Assembly (NCBI GenBank): GCA_900155415.1
Contig: LT700187.1
Location: 1-64,000 of the forward strand
From: Christensenella massiliensis
GTDB lineage: Bacteria; Bacillota; Clostridia; Christensenellales; Christensenellaceae
Length of the DNA: 64,000 nt
Reading direction: 5' to 3'
Shown here: piece after piece, positions 1 through 13,091 of the stretch
How positions within the stretch are numbered: position 1 is the first letter of the stretch
Layout of the letters: every line of letters starts with the position of its first letter
Position numbers and translations under genes: made by a program
The notes under the pieces: generated by a model
Told to the model about the DNA's origin: nothing
Seen by the model: the letters and a program-made list of their open reading frames with translations, nothing else
The model's database searches: none

Positions 1-10
1 ATCAGTGAAA

Positions 11-31
11 CACACTGAAAACTGAATAGTA
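11..31 (-). repeat. 3' arm of the 23S processing stalk
   Basis: Positions 11-31 are an inverted repeat of 3229-3249 with 20 of 21 bases matching. The two arms lie just outside the two ends of the 23S gene, so the precursor RNA can form a long closing stem of the RNase III substrate type. The upstream arm also contains the boxA-like TTGAAAACTGAATA block usual in Firmicute rRNA leaders. Confidence 0.85.
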
Positions 32-85
32 GTAAGGAAAGAGATAAGTCTTAAAGTTGTTAGTTAGACTGTTGAATCAACTTTC

Positions 86-3121
<3,036 letters not shown>

Positions 3122-3228
3122 TTCGTCTACTTCTCTCTCCCTAAGACTTTCGCAAAATTATATCTTACCCTTTTTCATCTTTGCAGATTAGTTCTTTCTA
3201 GATATCGTTTCGCTTTTCTCTTTCGGTT

Positions 3229-3249
3229 TACTATTCAGTTTTCAATGTG
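3229..3249 (-). repeat. 5' arm of the 23S processing stalk with boxA-like block
   Basis: Partner of 11-31 (20 of 21 complementary). In the transcript it lies about 110 nt before the 5' end of 23S and reads CACATTGAAAACTGAATAG on the reverse strand, which resembles antitermination boxA regions of Gram-positive rRNA operons. Confidence 0.8.
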
Positions 3250-3279
3250 CTTCGGCACTCTGCTTTAACGCATTTGCCA

Positions 3280-3356
3280 TGGTGGGCTTTAGTGGACTCG
3301 AACCACCGACCTCACGCTTATCAGGCGTGTGCTCTAACCTGCTGAGCTAAAAGCCC
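3280..3356 (-). tRNA. tRNA-Ile (GAT)
   Basis: A 77-nt cloverleaf with encoded CCA (3280-3282). Acceptor GGGCTTT pairs with AAAGCCC; the anticodon loop CTGATAA gives GAT; the T-arm reads GGTTCGAGTCC. It lies between tRNA-Ala and 23S in the spacer. Confidence 0.97.
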
Positions 3357-3398
3357 ATCTTCAGTTAGCTGCTTCGGTGTCTCCCGCTTTCCCCCACT

Positions 3399-3474
3399 TG
3401 GTGGAGATGAGCGGAATCGAACCGCTGACCCCCTGCTTGCAAGGCAGGTGCTCTCCCAGCTGAGCTACACCCCC
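3399..3474 (-). tRNA. tRNA-Ala (TGC)
   Basis: A 76-nt cloverleaf with encoded CCA. The anticodon loop TTGCAAG gives TGC, and the acceptor stem carries the G3-U70 wobble that identifies alanine tRNA. It is the first tRNA after 16S; in E. coli and B. subtilis the order is Ile then Ala, so the order here is reversed. Confidence 0.97.
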
Positions 3475-3483
3475 ATTTTAAAT

Positions 3484-3503
3484 CACATACATCCCTGTAT
3501 GTG
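3484..3503. repeat. Perfect hairpin in the 16S-tRNA-Ala spacer
   Basis: CACATACA, loop TCCC, TGTATGTG: an 8-bp perfect stem with a 4-nt loop, ten bases upstream of tRNA-Ala in the transcript. There is no T-run after it on the reverse strand, so it is more likely a processing signal than a terminator. Confidence 0.6.
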
Positions 3504-3544
3504 CTCTAAAAGGCTTCCTATGCAGTTTGCTGCTCTTCAATCTC

Positions 3545-3564
3545 TACAGTACCGAAAAGAAAAT
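3545..3564 (-). repeat. 3' arm of the 16S processing stalk
   Basis: TACAGTACC followed by GAAAAGAAAAT on the forward strand. It is complementary, with a small bulge, to 5205-5230 upstream of 16S (GGTACTGTA and ATTTCCTTTTCG). Like the 23S arms, these bracket the mature gene and can form the 16S closing stem. Confidence 0.65.
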
Positions 3565-3604
3565 CCTCTACTCGCTTCTCCTTAGTCTTCTCTTTTCTAC
3601 ACCC

Positions 3605-5143
<1,539 letters not shown>

Positions 5144-5204
5144 AATCTTAACATCTTCTCAGATGTCTTTAACTAATCTCTTGACCTAGGCTCCGCTTTC
5201 AAGC

Positions 5205-5230
5205 ATTTCCTTTTCGTTCTTGGTACTGTA
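5205..5230 (-). repeat. 5' arm of the 16S processing stalk
   Basis: Partner of 3545-3564. It lies in the leader between the rRNA promoter and 16S, next to a boxA-like CCTTGAAAA block (about 5236-5244). Confidence 0.6.
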
Positions 5231-5270
5231 TTGATTTTTCAAGGTCCGCCGCTTTTTTTGCGGCTCATTT

Positions 5271-5299
5271 ATAATACCAAACTCCATTCCCCATGTCAA
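5271..5299 (-). promoter_or_regulatory. rRNA operon promoter
   Basis: On the reverse strand a -35 box TTGACA (5294-5299), a 17-bp spacer and a -10 box TATTAT (5271-5276). Directly upstream, 5301-5320 is an A/T tract like an UP element. The rest of 5144-5423 is leader plus a small inverted repeat (5331-5336 with 5344-5349); no gene is seen there. Confidence 0.9.
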
Positions 5300-5423
5300 C
5301 TACTTTTTTAAAAAATTTTCATCCTTTTTTGACAAGCTTTTTACTTGTCAGAAAACTCCGCTCCCATTCTACTTTATGTAGTATGATCTATTTCTGCCGC
5401 CGCTATATCTTGCTCCTCATTAT

Positions 5424-6308
5424 TTAAAATAAAGAAAGCTGCCTTATCTCTCCCGGCATTTTTTTATATGCTGCAACGATATCTTCCATCCGGAATAGGA
5501 GGCTGCGGCTTTGGCATTCTCTCCGAAATAAATTATGCAGTCTGCCTGCATAAGGTGATTTGCACAAATAGCTGTCTTGAAATGTATTGCGGTACTTCCG
5601 GCTGAATCCCGGGAAACGTTCATCTATTTTCTTATAGTAGTAAGTTTTTTGATTTTGACGAAGGGTAACACCAAACATAGGGAAAATAAAACGCGCTCCA
5701 TTTTTATAGGCAAGTCGGACGATTTCCGTTATATTATCTTCTGAATCCGTAATATATGGGAGTATCGGCATAAGGAGCACGCCTGTAAAAATCCCGGCAA
5801 GGCTGAGTTCCCTGACCGCTCGGAAACGTTCTGATGAAACCGGTGCATTCGGTTCAATACGCTTTGACAAAAAATCGCTTGCCGCCGTGACTGTCAGCTT
5901 GATATTGACACAGCTTTTCCGGGATATTCGCTTAAGTAAATCAATATCCCGCAGGACCAGCGGGCTTTTGGTGTCGAGCGTTACACCAAACCCATATCGT
6001 TCCAACAGCTTTAGCGCCCCGCGTGTTATTTCCATTTTTTCTTCATACGGATTATAGGGATCGGACATCGCTCCTATGCTTACAACACCCTTTTTCCTCT
6101 TTTTGGATAACTCTCTTTCCAGAATCTGCAATGCATTCTTTTTGATTCGCACTCTATCGAAATCTTCCACGCCGTAGCAATTGCTTCTACTGTCGCAATA
6201 AATACATCCATGGCAACAGCCACGGTATAAATTTATATTATAATCATTCCCGAACCATGTACCGCTTTTAGTTCGTATGAGAATTGTTTTCGCGGGCACA
6301 AACTCCAT
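5424..6308 (-). CDS. SPL-family radical SAM protein
   Basis: A 294-residue radical SAM enzyme of the spore-photolyase-like family. The cluster motif YRGCCHGCIYC supplies CxxxCxxC for the [4Fe-4S] that activates S-adenosylmethionine; a following DSRS and an early IPAK-like start (EFVPAKT) are typical of this group. The substrate is not known from sequence. I place the start at the ATG at 6308, which has AAGGA 8 bases upstream; an in-frame TTG at 6329 has no ribosome site. Two TATAAT-like boxes lie in 6330-6408, so it probably has its own promoter. It is the first gene after the rRNA operon and runs in the same direction. Confidence 0.85.
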   Translation of the reverse strand: MEFVPAKTILIRTKSGTWFGNDYNINLYRGCCHGCIYCDSRSNCYGVEDFDRVRIKKNALQILERELSKKRKKGVVSIGAMSDPYNPYEEKMEITRGALKLLERYGFGVTLDTKSPLVLRDIDLLKRISRKSCVNIKLTVTAASDFLSKRIEPNAPVSSERFRAVRELSLAGIFTGVLLMPILPYITDSEDNITEIVRLAYKNGARFIFPMFGVTLRQNQKTYYYKKIDERFPGFSRKYRNTFQDSYLCKSPYAGRLHNLFRRECQSRSLLFRMEDIVAAYKKMPGEIRQLSLF

Positions 6309-6408
6309 ATCATAGTTCCTTTTTTCCAAGGCCGATCGTTTTGCCGTTAAAACCCCATCGGCTATAAACGCTTCATTATAATAAGCGTAACATTATATCA
6401 TTTCCCGT

Positions 6409-6867
6409 TTACTTCTCCACCCCGATATAAATATGTACCTCCTTGGGCTGTCCGTCCTCTCCCGGAAAATATTCTTCAAAGTCGCTGACATACCGTCTTT
6501 TCAGCGGCATGTTCCACACCGCCCTCCAAATCTTTTCGATTCCATCCTCCGGCTCTTTTGTTACAAACTTCGCATAACTGCCGGCGCGAACCTTTTTTAC
6601 CTTGAATGCCGCCGGCCTTTCCCCCGCTGTCTCACATCCTGCAAGATAAGAATAGGGCTTCGTGAAATCGCCGTCATAATCAGTATACAGGCCAATATAA
6701 TTGGTATTCACACGCCCGCAGATCATCCTGCCCCTATCATTCTCAAAAAACGCTTTCCACAAACAGGAAATATCCTTTGCTGCTTTTCCGTTTTTATTTT
6801 CCGTCCTTATCTCAAGCCCTTCGATAATTTTTTCCTCAACTCTGACTATTTCATATTCATTGCACAT
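6409..6867 (-). CDS. GyrI-like / AraC effector-binding domain protein
   Basis: A 152-residue stand-alone effector-binding domain (GyrI-like, SOUL-type fold) with no DNA-binding part. The pattern of a central FENDRG segment, a YTDYDGDF segment and a C-terminal aromatic acidic block (DFEEYFP) fits the family that binds small hydrophobic ligands. It lies 71 bp downstream of a WYL regulator on the same strand, so the two may act together, but that link is inference. It ends in a conserved-looking VHIYIGVEK. Confidence 0.75.
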   Translation of the reverse strand: MCNEYEIVRVEEKIIEGLEIRTENKNGKAAKDISCLWKAFFENDRGRMICGRVNTNYIGLYTDYDGDFTKPYSYLAGCETAGERPAAFKVKKVRAGSYAKFVTKEPEDGIEKIWRAVWNMPLKRRYVSDFEEYFPGEDGQPKEVHIYIGVEK

Positions 6868-6938
6868 ATCCGTTTGCTTCCTCTCCTATTATTATGATAG
6901 AAGCAGCATAGCAAACATAATGTGACATCATATGTCAT

Positions 6939-7829
6939 CTAACTATAATTTTCAATCATCTTTTTCAGCCGTTCGGCAATCAGTCCACGAATCCTTTCCG
7001 GCCTGACCACAGCGGCAAAGGGGCCGAATGAAAGTATATAGCCATAAAGCCATTCATCCTCCGGTACATTCATCTCTGCCAGAAAACCATCTTCTGTTTT
7101 TTGAACATCCTCTTCTTCAAATTCGTCATAGATGCGGTATGCCATTTTCACATCGACATGCAGAAGAATATTGATAGGCGCTTGTCCGCTTTGGTCTGTC
7201 TCTTTTGGAAGCTCGCCATTGCTCCGCCGGAACGTCTCTCCCGTCATTTTAGGTTCCCTGATGCGCGACATCCGGAATGTCCGGTAATCCTGCCTGTTCC
7301 GGCAATATCCCTGCATATACCATGCCCGGCTTTTATAAAGCATACGAAGCGGCTCTACCGTCCGCTGCTCCTTTTTGCCGTTCGCGCCGAAATAGCTGAA
7401 AGTGACCGCTTCTTTTTTTAGTATAGCCTCTTTTATGACCGCAAATTTATCCGTTTCCTTTTTTCCCCATGCCGAAAAATCCACCGCGATCCAATCATTC
7501 TCTTTCCGCCGGAAAGCAGCGCCCAATTTTGCAAGAGTCTCTTCTGTTTCCGGATATTGCGCAGCACGCAGACTTTGCAGCCCTATCAGTATCCTGCGCT
7601 GTTCCTCCTCCGAAAGGAGGGAATGCCGCAAGACAAAATTTTCCGCCAGAAAAATACCGCCTCCTTTTCCCTTTTCTGCATAGATGGGAATACCCGCAAG
7701 GCTTAATGCATCAATATCACGGTAGACCGTGCGTACGGAAACCTCAAGCCGTTCTGCAAGCTCTCTGGCGGTTGCTCTGCGCTTATCCAGCAGAATATAG
7801 ATCATTTCAAACAAACGTTGGTTTCGCAT
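6939..7829 (-). CDS. YafY-type HTH and WYL domain transcriptional regulator
   Basis: A 296-residue regulator. Residues 1-60 form a winged helix-turn-helix (ATARELAERLEVSVRTVYRD, then IDALSLAGIPIYAEKG), and residues about 140-220 the WYL domain (core PLRMLYKSRAWYMQGYCRNR); the C-terminal WCX-like part ends at KKMIENYS. WYL proteins bind nucleotides or nucleic acid and control stress or defence genes. The likely target is the effector-binding protein downstream or the gene itself. It starts 28 bp after the stop of mnmA on the same strand, so it may be co-transcribed. Confidence 0.88.
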   Translation of the reverse strand: MRNQRLFEMIYILLDKRRATARELAERLEVSVRTVYRDIDALSLAGIPIYAEKGKGGGIFLAENFVLRHSLLSEEEQRRILIGLQSLRAAQYPETEETLAKLGAAFRRKENDWIAVDFSAWGKKETDKFAVIKEAILKKEAVTFSYFGANGKKEQRTVEPLRMLYKSRAWYMQGYCRNRQDYRTFRMSRIREPKMTGETFRRSNGELPKETDQSGQAPINILLHVDVKMAYRIYDEFEEEDVQKTEDGFLAEMNVPEDEWLYGYILSFGPFAAVVRPERIRGLIAERLKKMIENYS

Positions 7830-7857
7830 AATAATAGGTAAAAATCAGCCGGCGGCC

Positions 7858-8988
<1,131 letters not shown>

Positions 8989-9034
8989 TTACTTATAGTA
9001 TAATCGTTCATAGGAATTATGCAAGGAGGCGCGC

Positions 9035-9988
9035 ATGGCGGCAAAAAGGAAAAGCAAAACAGCGCGGGCAGCAATCATATTTTTATGTGCGGTCGGCTTT
9101 TTTCTTATTTTTTTACTGGGTTCGGGCATCGATATCACAGAAATGGCCGGGCAAATTTGGAACAGCCTCGGCTCTTCCGAAAATACTGCCTCCGCTCACG
9201 CTGCTAAGCTCGTTCCTGAAGATAGCGACAGCTTGCTTCTTTATATAATAGATACCGGAAATTCCGACAGTATGGTCCTGCGCTCCCCCGACGGTCACTC
9301 TGTATTGATCGACGCCGGCGAAAGCGATGACGCGCAATATATTCTCGATACGCTTTCCGCACTGGGCATCCGCAAGCTTGACGCCGTAGTCGCCACGCAC
9401 CCGCATGCCGACCATATCGGCTCTATGGCCGCTATATTAAAACAAATACCTGCTGATGTGGTCTATATGACTGATTTCGCCGCCTCCACCCAAACCTACG
9501 AGGATATGCTGGACGCCATAGAGGCATCCGGTATTCCTACAGTAGATATAAATTCCGGTGACACCTTTGATATCGGCGCTGTTCATTTTACTGCCCTAAA
9601 TCCACAGGACCGCATATATGACGACGCCAATAATTCCAGTATCGTATTGCTCGCAGAATATGGCGATACACGCTTTCTGTTTGAGGGTGATGCAGAAGAT
9701 GAGGCTATTTCCGACATGCTTGCCCAATATTCGGAGCTGTTGGATGCAGACGTTTTAAAGGTCGGCCATCACGGCTCCCGGAATGCCACTACGTCTGAAT
9801 TTCTCAAAGCCGTAACACCGGAAACTGCCATTATAACCTGCGGAGAAGAAAACGATTACGGTCATCCGCATCAGGAAACGCTCGATCTACTCGGTTCGAT
9901 GGGCGTTACTACGCTCCGTACCGACCAAGACAGCGATATCGCCATTTTTTCGGACGGAGCTGCAGTATGGTATGAGGCTGCTGCATAA
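9035..9988 (+). CDS. Membrane-anchored ComEC/Rec2-like metallo-beta-lactamase-fold hydrolase
   Basis: A 317-residue protein with one N-terminal membrane segment (about residues 10-30) and an outside-facing metallo-beta-lactamase domain. Metal motif THPHADHIGS gives HxHxDH; further ligands are in GDAED and GHHGSRNAT. The domain resembles the C-terminal nuclease-like domain of ComEC, but the competence channel is missing. Such stand-alone proteins are common in Clostridia and may be extracellular nucleases or phosphodiesterases; the substrate is not known. The start has AAGGAGG 8 bases upstream. A strong terminator follows. Confidence 0.85.
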   Translation: MAAKRKSKTARAAIIFLCAVGFFLIFLLGSGIDITEMAGQIWNSLGSSENTASAHAAKLVPEDSDSLLLYIIDTGNSDSMVLRSPDGHSVLIDAGESDDAQYILDTLSALGIRKLDAVVATHPHADHIGSMAAILKQIPADVVYMTDFAASTQTYEDMLDAIEASGIPTVDINSGDTFDIGAVHFTALNPQDRIYDDANNSSIVLLAEYGDTRFLFEGDAEDEAISDMLAQYSELLDADVLKVGHHGSRNATTSEFLKAVTPETAIITCGEENDYGHPHQETLDLLGSMGVTTLRTDQDSDIAIFSDGAAVWYEAAA

Positions 9989-9996
9989 GACAGTCT

Positions 9997-10027
9997 AAAA
10001 ACCGGATGCAAATTGCACCCGGTTTTT
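9997..10027 (+). terminator. Rho-independent terminator
   Basis: Arms AAAAACCGG (9997-10005) and CCGGTTTTT (10019-10027), ending in a T-run. Terminates the gene ending at 9988. Confidence 0.85.
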
Positions 10028-10071
10028 ATTCATTCTTACCCGCCATATCTTTTTTATGAGAGCTTCATTCC

Positions 10072-10505
10072 TCACGCATCCTCAAATCTTTCTTTCTTCC
10101 CGTCTGTATCCCGTTCCACGAGGACAAAGGCTCCGTTTTCTATAAATTCGCCGTTTGTCATCGTGTTGCGGCCCTTATCGTGAAGCCCCGCAAACGGTTT
10201 TCCGTTGCGTCTTTTTTGTGCAGGGTCACTCCAAAAGGCTCGTAGCGCTTCATGAGCTCTTCTTCCCCATTCCATCCGCCGCTGTCTTCGGCGTCGGCAT
10301 TTCCTGTTGCAAATTCTTCAACTTCCCCTTTTTCCTGTTCCGTGCCGCTTTCTTCCGCACGTTTATTTTGATTGACACTCGTGACTGCCTTCAGCATCTC
10401 CCCGGCTTTTCCGTTAAACGGTGCGCAGCCGCATAAAACGCCCGCCGCAAGCATGCCGGCTGCAATGATAGCTATCATTTTTATCGTTCTGCTTTTACTG
10501 TCCAT
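10072..10505 (-). pseudogene. Lipoprotein gene interrupted by a frameshift in an A6 tract
   Basis: Reading from 10505, a signal peptide with lipobox-like LCGC is followed by an acidic linker and a segment ending KRYEPFGVTLHKK. At the A6 tract (T run at 10212-10217 on the forward strand) the frame must change: the original frame runs on only 17 codons past the tract to a stop at 10158, while the -1 frame continues into a sensible tail (RRNGKPFAGLHDKGRN, then GAFVLVERDTDGKK) that stops at 10072. Adding one A gives one protein of about 143 residues. It may be a sequencing error, a recent mutation or slippage. The family is not recognised. Confidence 0.7.
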
Positions 10506-10602
10506 TTTTCCGCCTCCGTTCCATATCGCTTTTTTTCATTATAAGCGAAAACAAAACATGATATTTTACGGCATACGGAATACTTTCTTAATATTATATG
10601 AA

Positions 10603-10625
10603 AAGGACAGCCAACGGCTGCCCTT
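10603..10625 (-). terminator. Rho-independent terminator of xth
   Basis: On the reverse strand AAGGGCAGCC, loop GTT, GGCTGTCCTT: a 10-bp stem with one G-U pair followed by TT. It begins eight bases after the exonuclease stop. Confidence 0.8.
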
Positions 10626-10632
10626 ACCCGAT

Positions 10633-11388
10633 TCAATCCTTTAGCTTCAAAAATACCGGACAATGGTCGCTCCCAAATATGTCCGGAGAAATATCTGCCT
10701 CCTCGATCCTGTCTTTCATATCTTCGGATACAAGAAAATAATCAATGCGCCATCCGGCATTGTTTGCCCGCGCGTTGAACCGGTAAGACCACCACGAATA
10801 CCGCCCTGTTTCATCCGGGTGCAGATAGCGAAATGAATCAATGAAGCCGGAGCGGAGAAGCTCCGTCATTTTTTCCCGCTCCTGCGGCGTAAATCCTGCG
10901 TTCTTTATATTCGTCTTTGGATTCTTTAAATCGATCTCCGTATGTGCCACATTAAGGTCTCCGCACACGATCACGCCTTTTTGTTCCTTTAGAGTATGCA
11001 GATAGGCGCGAAAATCATCCTCCCATTTCATACGATAGTCGAGCCGTTTCAATCCCTCGCCGGAATTTGGAGTATAGACGTTCACTAAATAAAACCCTTC
11101 AAACTCGAGCGTGATCACACGCCCCTCGTGGCTATGCTCCTCCACATCAAAATCATACGTTACCTCGATCGGTTCTTTTTTTGTAAATACCGCCGTTCCG
11201 GAATATCCCTTTTTCTCCGCACTATTCCAGTATTCGTCATAATCCTGCAAATCAAATTCCGCCTGTCCGCGCTGCATCTTTGTTTCCTGTACGCAAAAAA
11301 TATCCGCTCCGCTCGTATGCAGATATTCAAAAAAGCCTTTTCCCGCAGCAGCGCGGAGACCATTTACATTCCATGAGATCAGTTTCAT
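10633..11388 (-). CDS. xth: Exodeoxyribonuclease III
   Basis: Base-excision-repair AP endonuclease and 3'-5' exonuclease of the EEP fold, 251 residues (family about 250-270). Signature blocks in order: SWNVNGLRA at the start, the metal Glu in CVQETK, GDLNVAHTEIDL, the WWSYRFNARANNAGWRIDY block and the terminal GSDHCPV with catalytic Asp-His. Complete and apparently functional. It ends in its own terminator and lies 41 bp downstream of a membrane protein on the same strand. Confidence 0.95.
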   Translation of the reverse strand: MKLISWNVNGLRAAAGKGFFEYLHTSGADIFCVQETKMQRGQAEFDLQDYDEYWNSAEKKGYSGTAVFTKKEPIEVTYDFDVEEHSHEGRVITLEFEGFYLVNVYTPNSGEGLKRLDYRMKWEDDFRAYLHTLKEQKGVIVCGDLNVAHTEIDLKNPKTNIKNAGFTPQEREKMTELLRSGFIDSFRYLHPDETGRYSWWSYRFNARANNAGWRIDYFLVSEDMKDRIEEADISPDIFGSDHCPVFLKLKD

Positions 11389-11429
11389 TTTTTCACCTGC
11401 TTTCCGCTCTCTTTGACTGTCATATTCTT

Positions 11430-12212
11430 TTATCTGTTTTTTGTGTGCTTCGCAAGACGCGCTGCTTCATCCGCCATGATCCGCGCGCGGCGCGCTTCTC
11501 CTTCCAGCTTCAGATATTCCTTCTTCACTGCTTCGGCACGTTTCGCCAGCTTTTCAGCTTCCTCCTCAGCCTGCTGCGCATCCCGCTCCTTAAGAGACTG
11601 TATGAGGTCAAAATCATCCTCTTTATGTAGCCGTACTAAAGTTACGAAGAGAAAAACAGATGCAAGAATGATGCCCGTCATTTCTGTAATGCTCCGCGTC
11701 CCGAATAAGCTCATAAGTGCGATCAGAACCGCCCATATAATCAAGACAAATATCAACGTCTTCTTGAATAAGACCGTATAGGAATTTCTTAGGGTCAGCG
11801 CAAACAGCATGAGGCTTACCGCGAGAGAAACAGAGGATATCTGCGCGCAAAAATTATGAAGCTGAGCAAAGCCCGGAAAGGTCTCCGGCAGGAAAGGAAT
11901 GATATTCCCAACGATCAAAACCGCTATTGCAAAATAGACGAATCCCCGTATTTTAGAATGAGTGTTTCTGGTCAGCATCAGCAAATAGCCCATAAAGCCT
12001 GCAAAATATGCGCAGAATACGATCGTCCATAGAATGAACCAGAAACGCATATTACCACTTGCATTTCCCATCGCCGACATAGATACCAAAAGGATATTAT
12101 CCTGCGTTCCCATAATAAGCGTAAAGACCGGTATGACTGCCAGCGACAGGCCGGCATACAATATGATCCCACCCGTAAGCCGCCACCTATAGGCGAACGA
12201 TTCGTTTTTCAT
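11430..12212 (-). CDS. Six-helix membrane protein with cytosolic coiled-coil tail (DUF998-like)
   Basis: A 260-residue integral membrane protein. Six hydrophobic segments span residues about 10-195 in the pattern of the DUF998 family, followed by a highly charged helical tail of about 65 residues (KERDAQQAEEEAEKLAKRAE and on). The function is unknown. The ATG at 12212 is preferred over that at 12233 because GGAG lies 9 bases upstream. The family assignment rests on topology and is tentative. Confidence 0.6.
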   Translation of the reverse strand: MKNESFAYRWRLTGGIILYAGLSLAVIPVFTLIMGTQDNILLVSMSAMGNASGNMRFWFILWTIVFCAYFAGFMGYLLMLTRNTHSKIRGFVYFAIAVLIVGNIIPFLPETFPGFAQLHNFCAQISSVSLAVSLMLFALTLRNSYTVLFKKTLIFVLIIWAVLIALMSLFGTRSITEMTGIILASVFLFVTLVRLHKEDDFDLIQSLKERDAQQAEEEAEKLAKRAEAVKKEYLKLEGEARRARIMADEAARLAKHTKNR

Positions 12213-12307
12213 AAACCAGTTCTCCTCTTTCATTTATTTATGGCCTTTTTTACCATACCATATTGCCGCGGAGGACTGCAATCAAAATTGATTTCCTTTT
12301 AGGCAAA

Positions 12308-12341
12308 AAAATACGGAGCGTTTTTTGGCGCTCCGTATTTT
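12308..12341 (-). terminator. Bidirectional terminator after reverse rubrerythrin
   Basis: Arms AAAATACGGAGCG (12308-12320) and its complement (12329-12341), a 13-bp perfect stem, with a T-run on the reverse strand. Confidence 0.88.
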
Positions 12342-12353
12342 CTCTAAAACTGA

Positions 12354-12896
12354 TTATTTTACAACTCTGTCAAGCAGGCCCTGAAATGCGCAGCCATGAC
12401 GCGCTTCATCTTTCGCCATCTCATGAACGGTGTCATGGATCGCATCATATCCGAGCTCTTTCGCACGCTTTGCAAGAGCGAGCTTTCCTGCTGTTGCGCC
12501 GCATTCCGCATCTGCACGAAGCTGCAGGTTCTTCTTCGTATCGGCATAAACGACCTCGCCCAGCAGCTCCGCGAATTTCGAAGCATGCTCCGCTTCTTCA
12601 AAGGCTGCACGCTTGTAGGTCTCCGCAACTTCCGGATAACCTTCCCGGTCTGCCTGTCTTGCCATTGCAAGATACATGCCAACCTCCGTGCACTCGCCCA
12701 TGAAGTTTTCCCTTAAGCCTTTTACTACTTCTTCGTCAAGCCCCTGTGCTACGCCGATCCTATGCTCATCAGCCCAAACGCGTGCGCCGCCCTGTACTTC
12801 ATCGAACTTAGAACCGTCCGCTCCGCACTGCGGGCATTTTGCCGGGCGCTCGCCCTCTACCGTGTAACCACATACCTGACATACATACTTAGCCAT
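12354..12896 (-). CDS. Reverse rubrerythrin (NADH peroxidase)
   Basis: A 180-residue peroxide-reducing protein for oxidative-stress defence in anaerobes. Domain order is rubredoxin first (CQVCGY at residues 6-11 and CPQCGA at 21-26) and ferritin-like diiron domain second (ExxH blocks in [12 protein letters not shown] and in MAKDEARHG). Ordinary rubrerythrin has the opposite order, so this is the reverse type that in Clostridium takes electrons from NADH through a reductase and rubredoxin. Its mRNA leader has a GAGCGC/GCGCTC hairpin (12926-12940) between promoter and start. Confidence 0.92.
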   Translation of the reverse strand: MAKYVCQVCGYTVEGERPAKCPQCGADGSKFDEVQGGARVWADEHRIGVAQGLDEEVVKGLRENFMGECTEVGMYLAMARQADREGYPEVAETYKRAAFEEAEHASKFAELLGEVVYADTKKNLQLRADAECGATAGKLALAKRAKELGYDAIHDTVHEMAKDEARHGCAFQGLLDRVVK

Positions 12897-12950
12897 TCTA
12901 AATTACCTCCCAATCTTTTGCGATTGAGCGCTGTGCGCTCATCTTTTTTA

Positions 12951-12978
12951 AATATACCCTGCCGTGCATTGGTCTAAA
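12951..12978 (-). promoter_or_regulatory. Predicted reverse rubrerythrin promoter
   Basis: Reverse strand TTTAGA (12973-12978), 16-bp spacer, TATATT (12951-12956). Moderately good match. Confidence 0.5.
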
Positions 12979-13091
12979 CAAAATTTTTTTAATTTTTTAT
13001 TCTTTCGTGATAACTGTATCCTCTTGATTCACTTCTGCAAAAGTGTGGTATAGATATATAAATAGAAAAAACGATAGATCGGAGAACGAAT

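Noticed and set aside
5331-5349. GACAAG/CTTGTC hairpin upstream of the rRNA promoter as a terminator
   Set aside because: On the reverse strand it is followed by A, not T, and no forward gene ends there; only a 6-bp stem.
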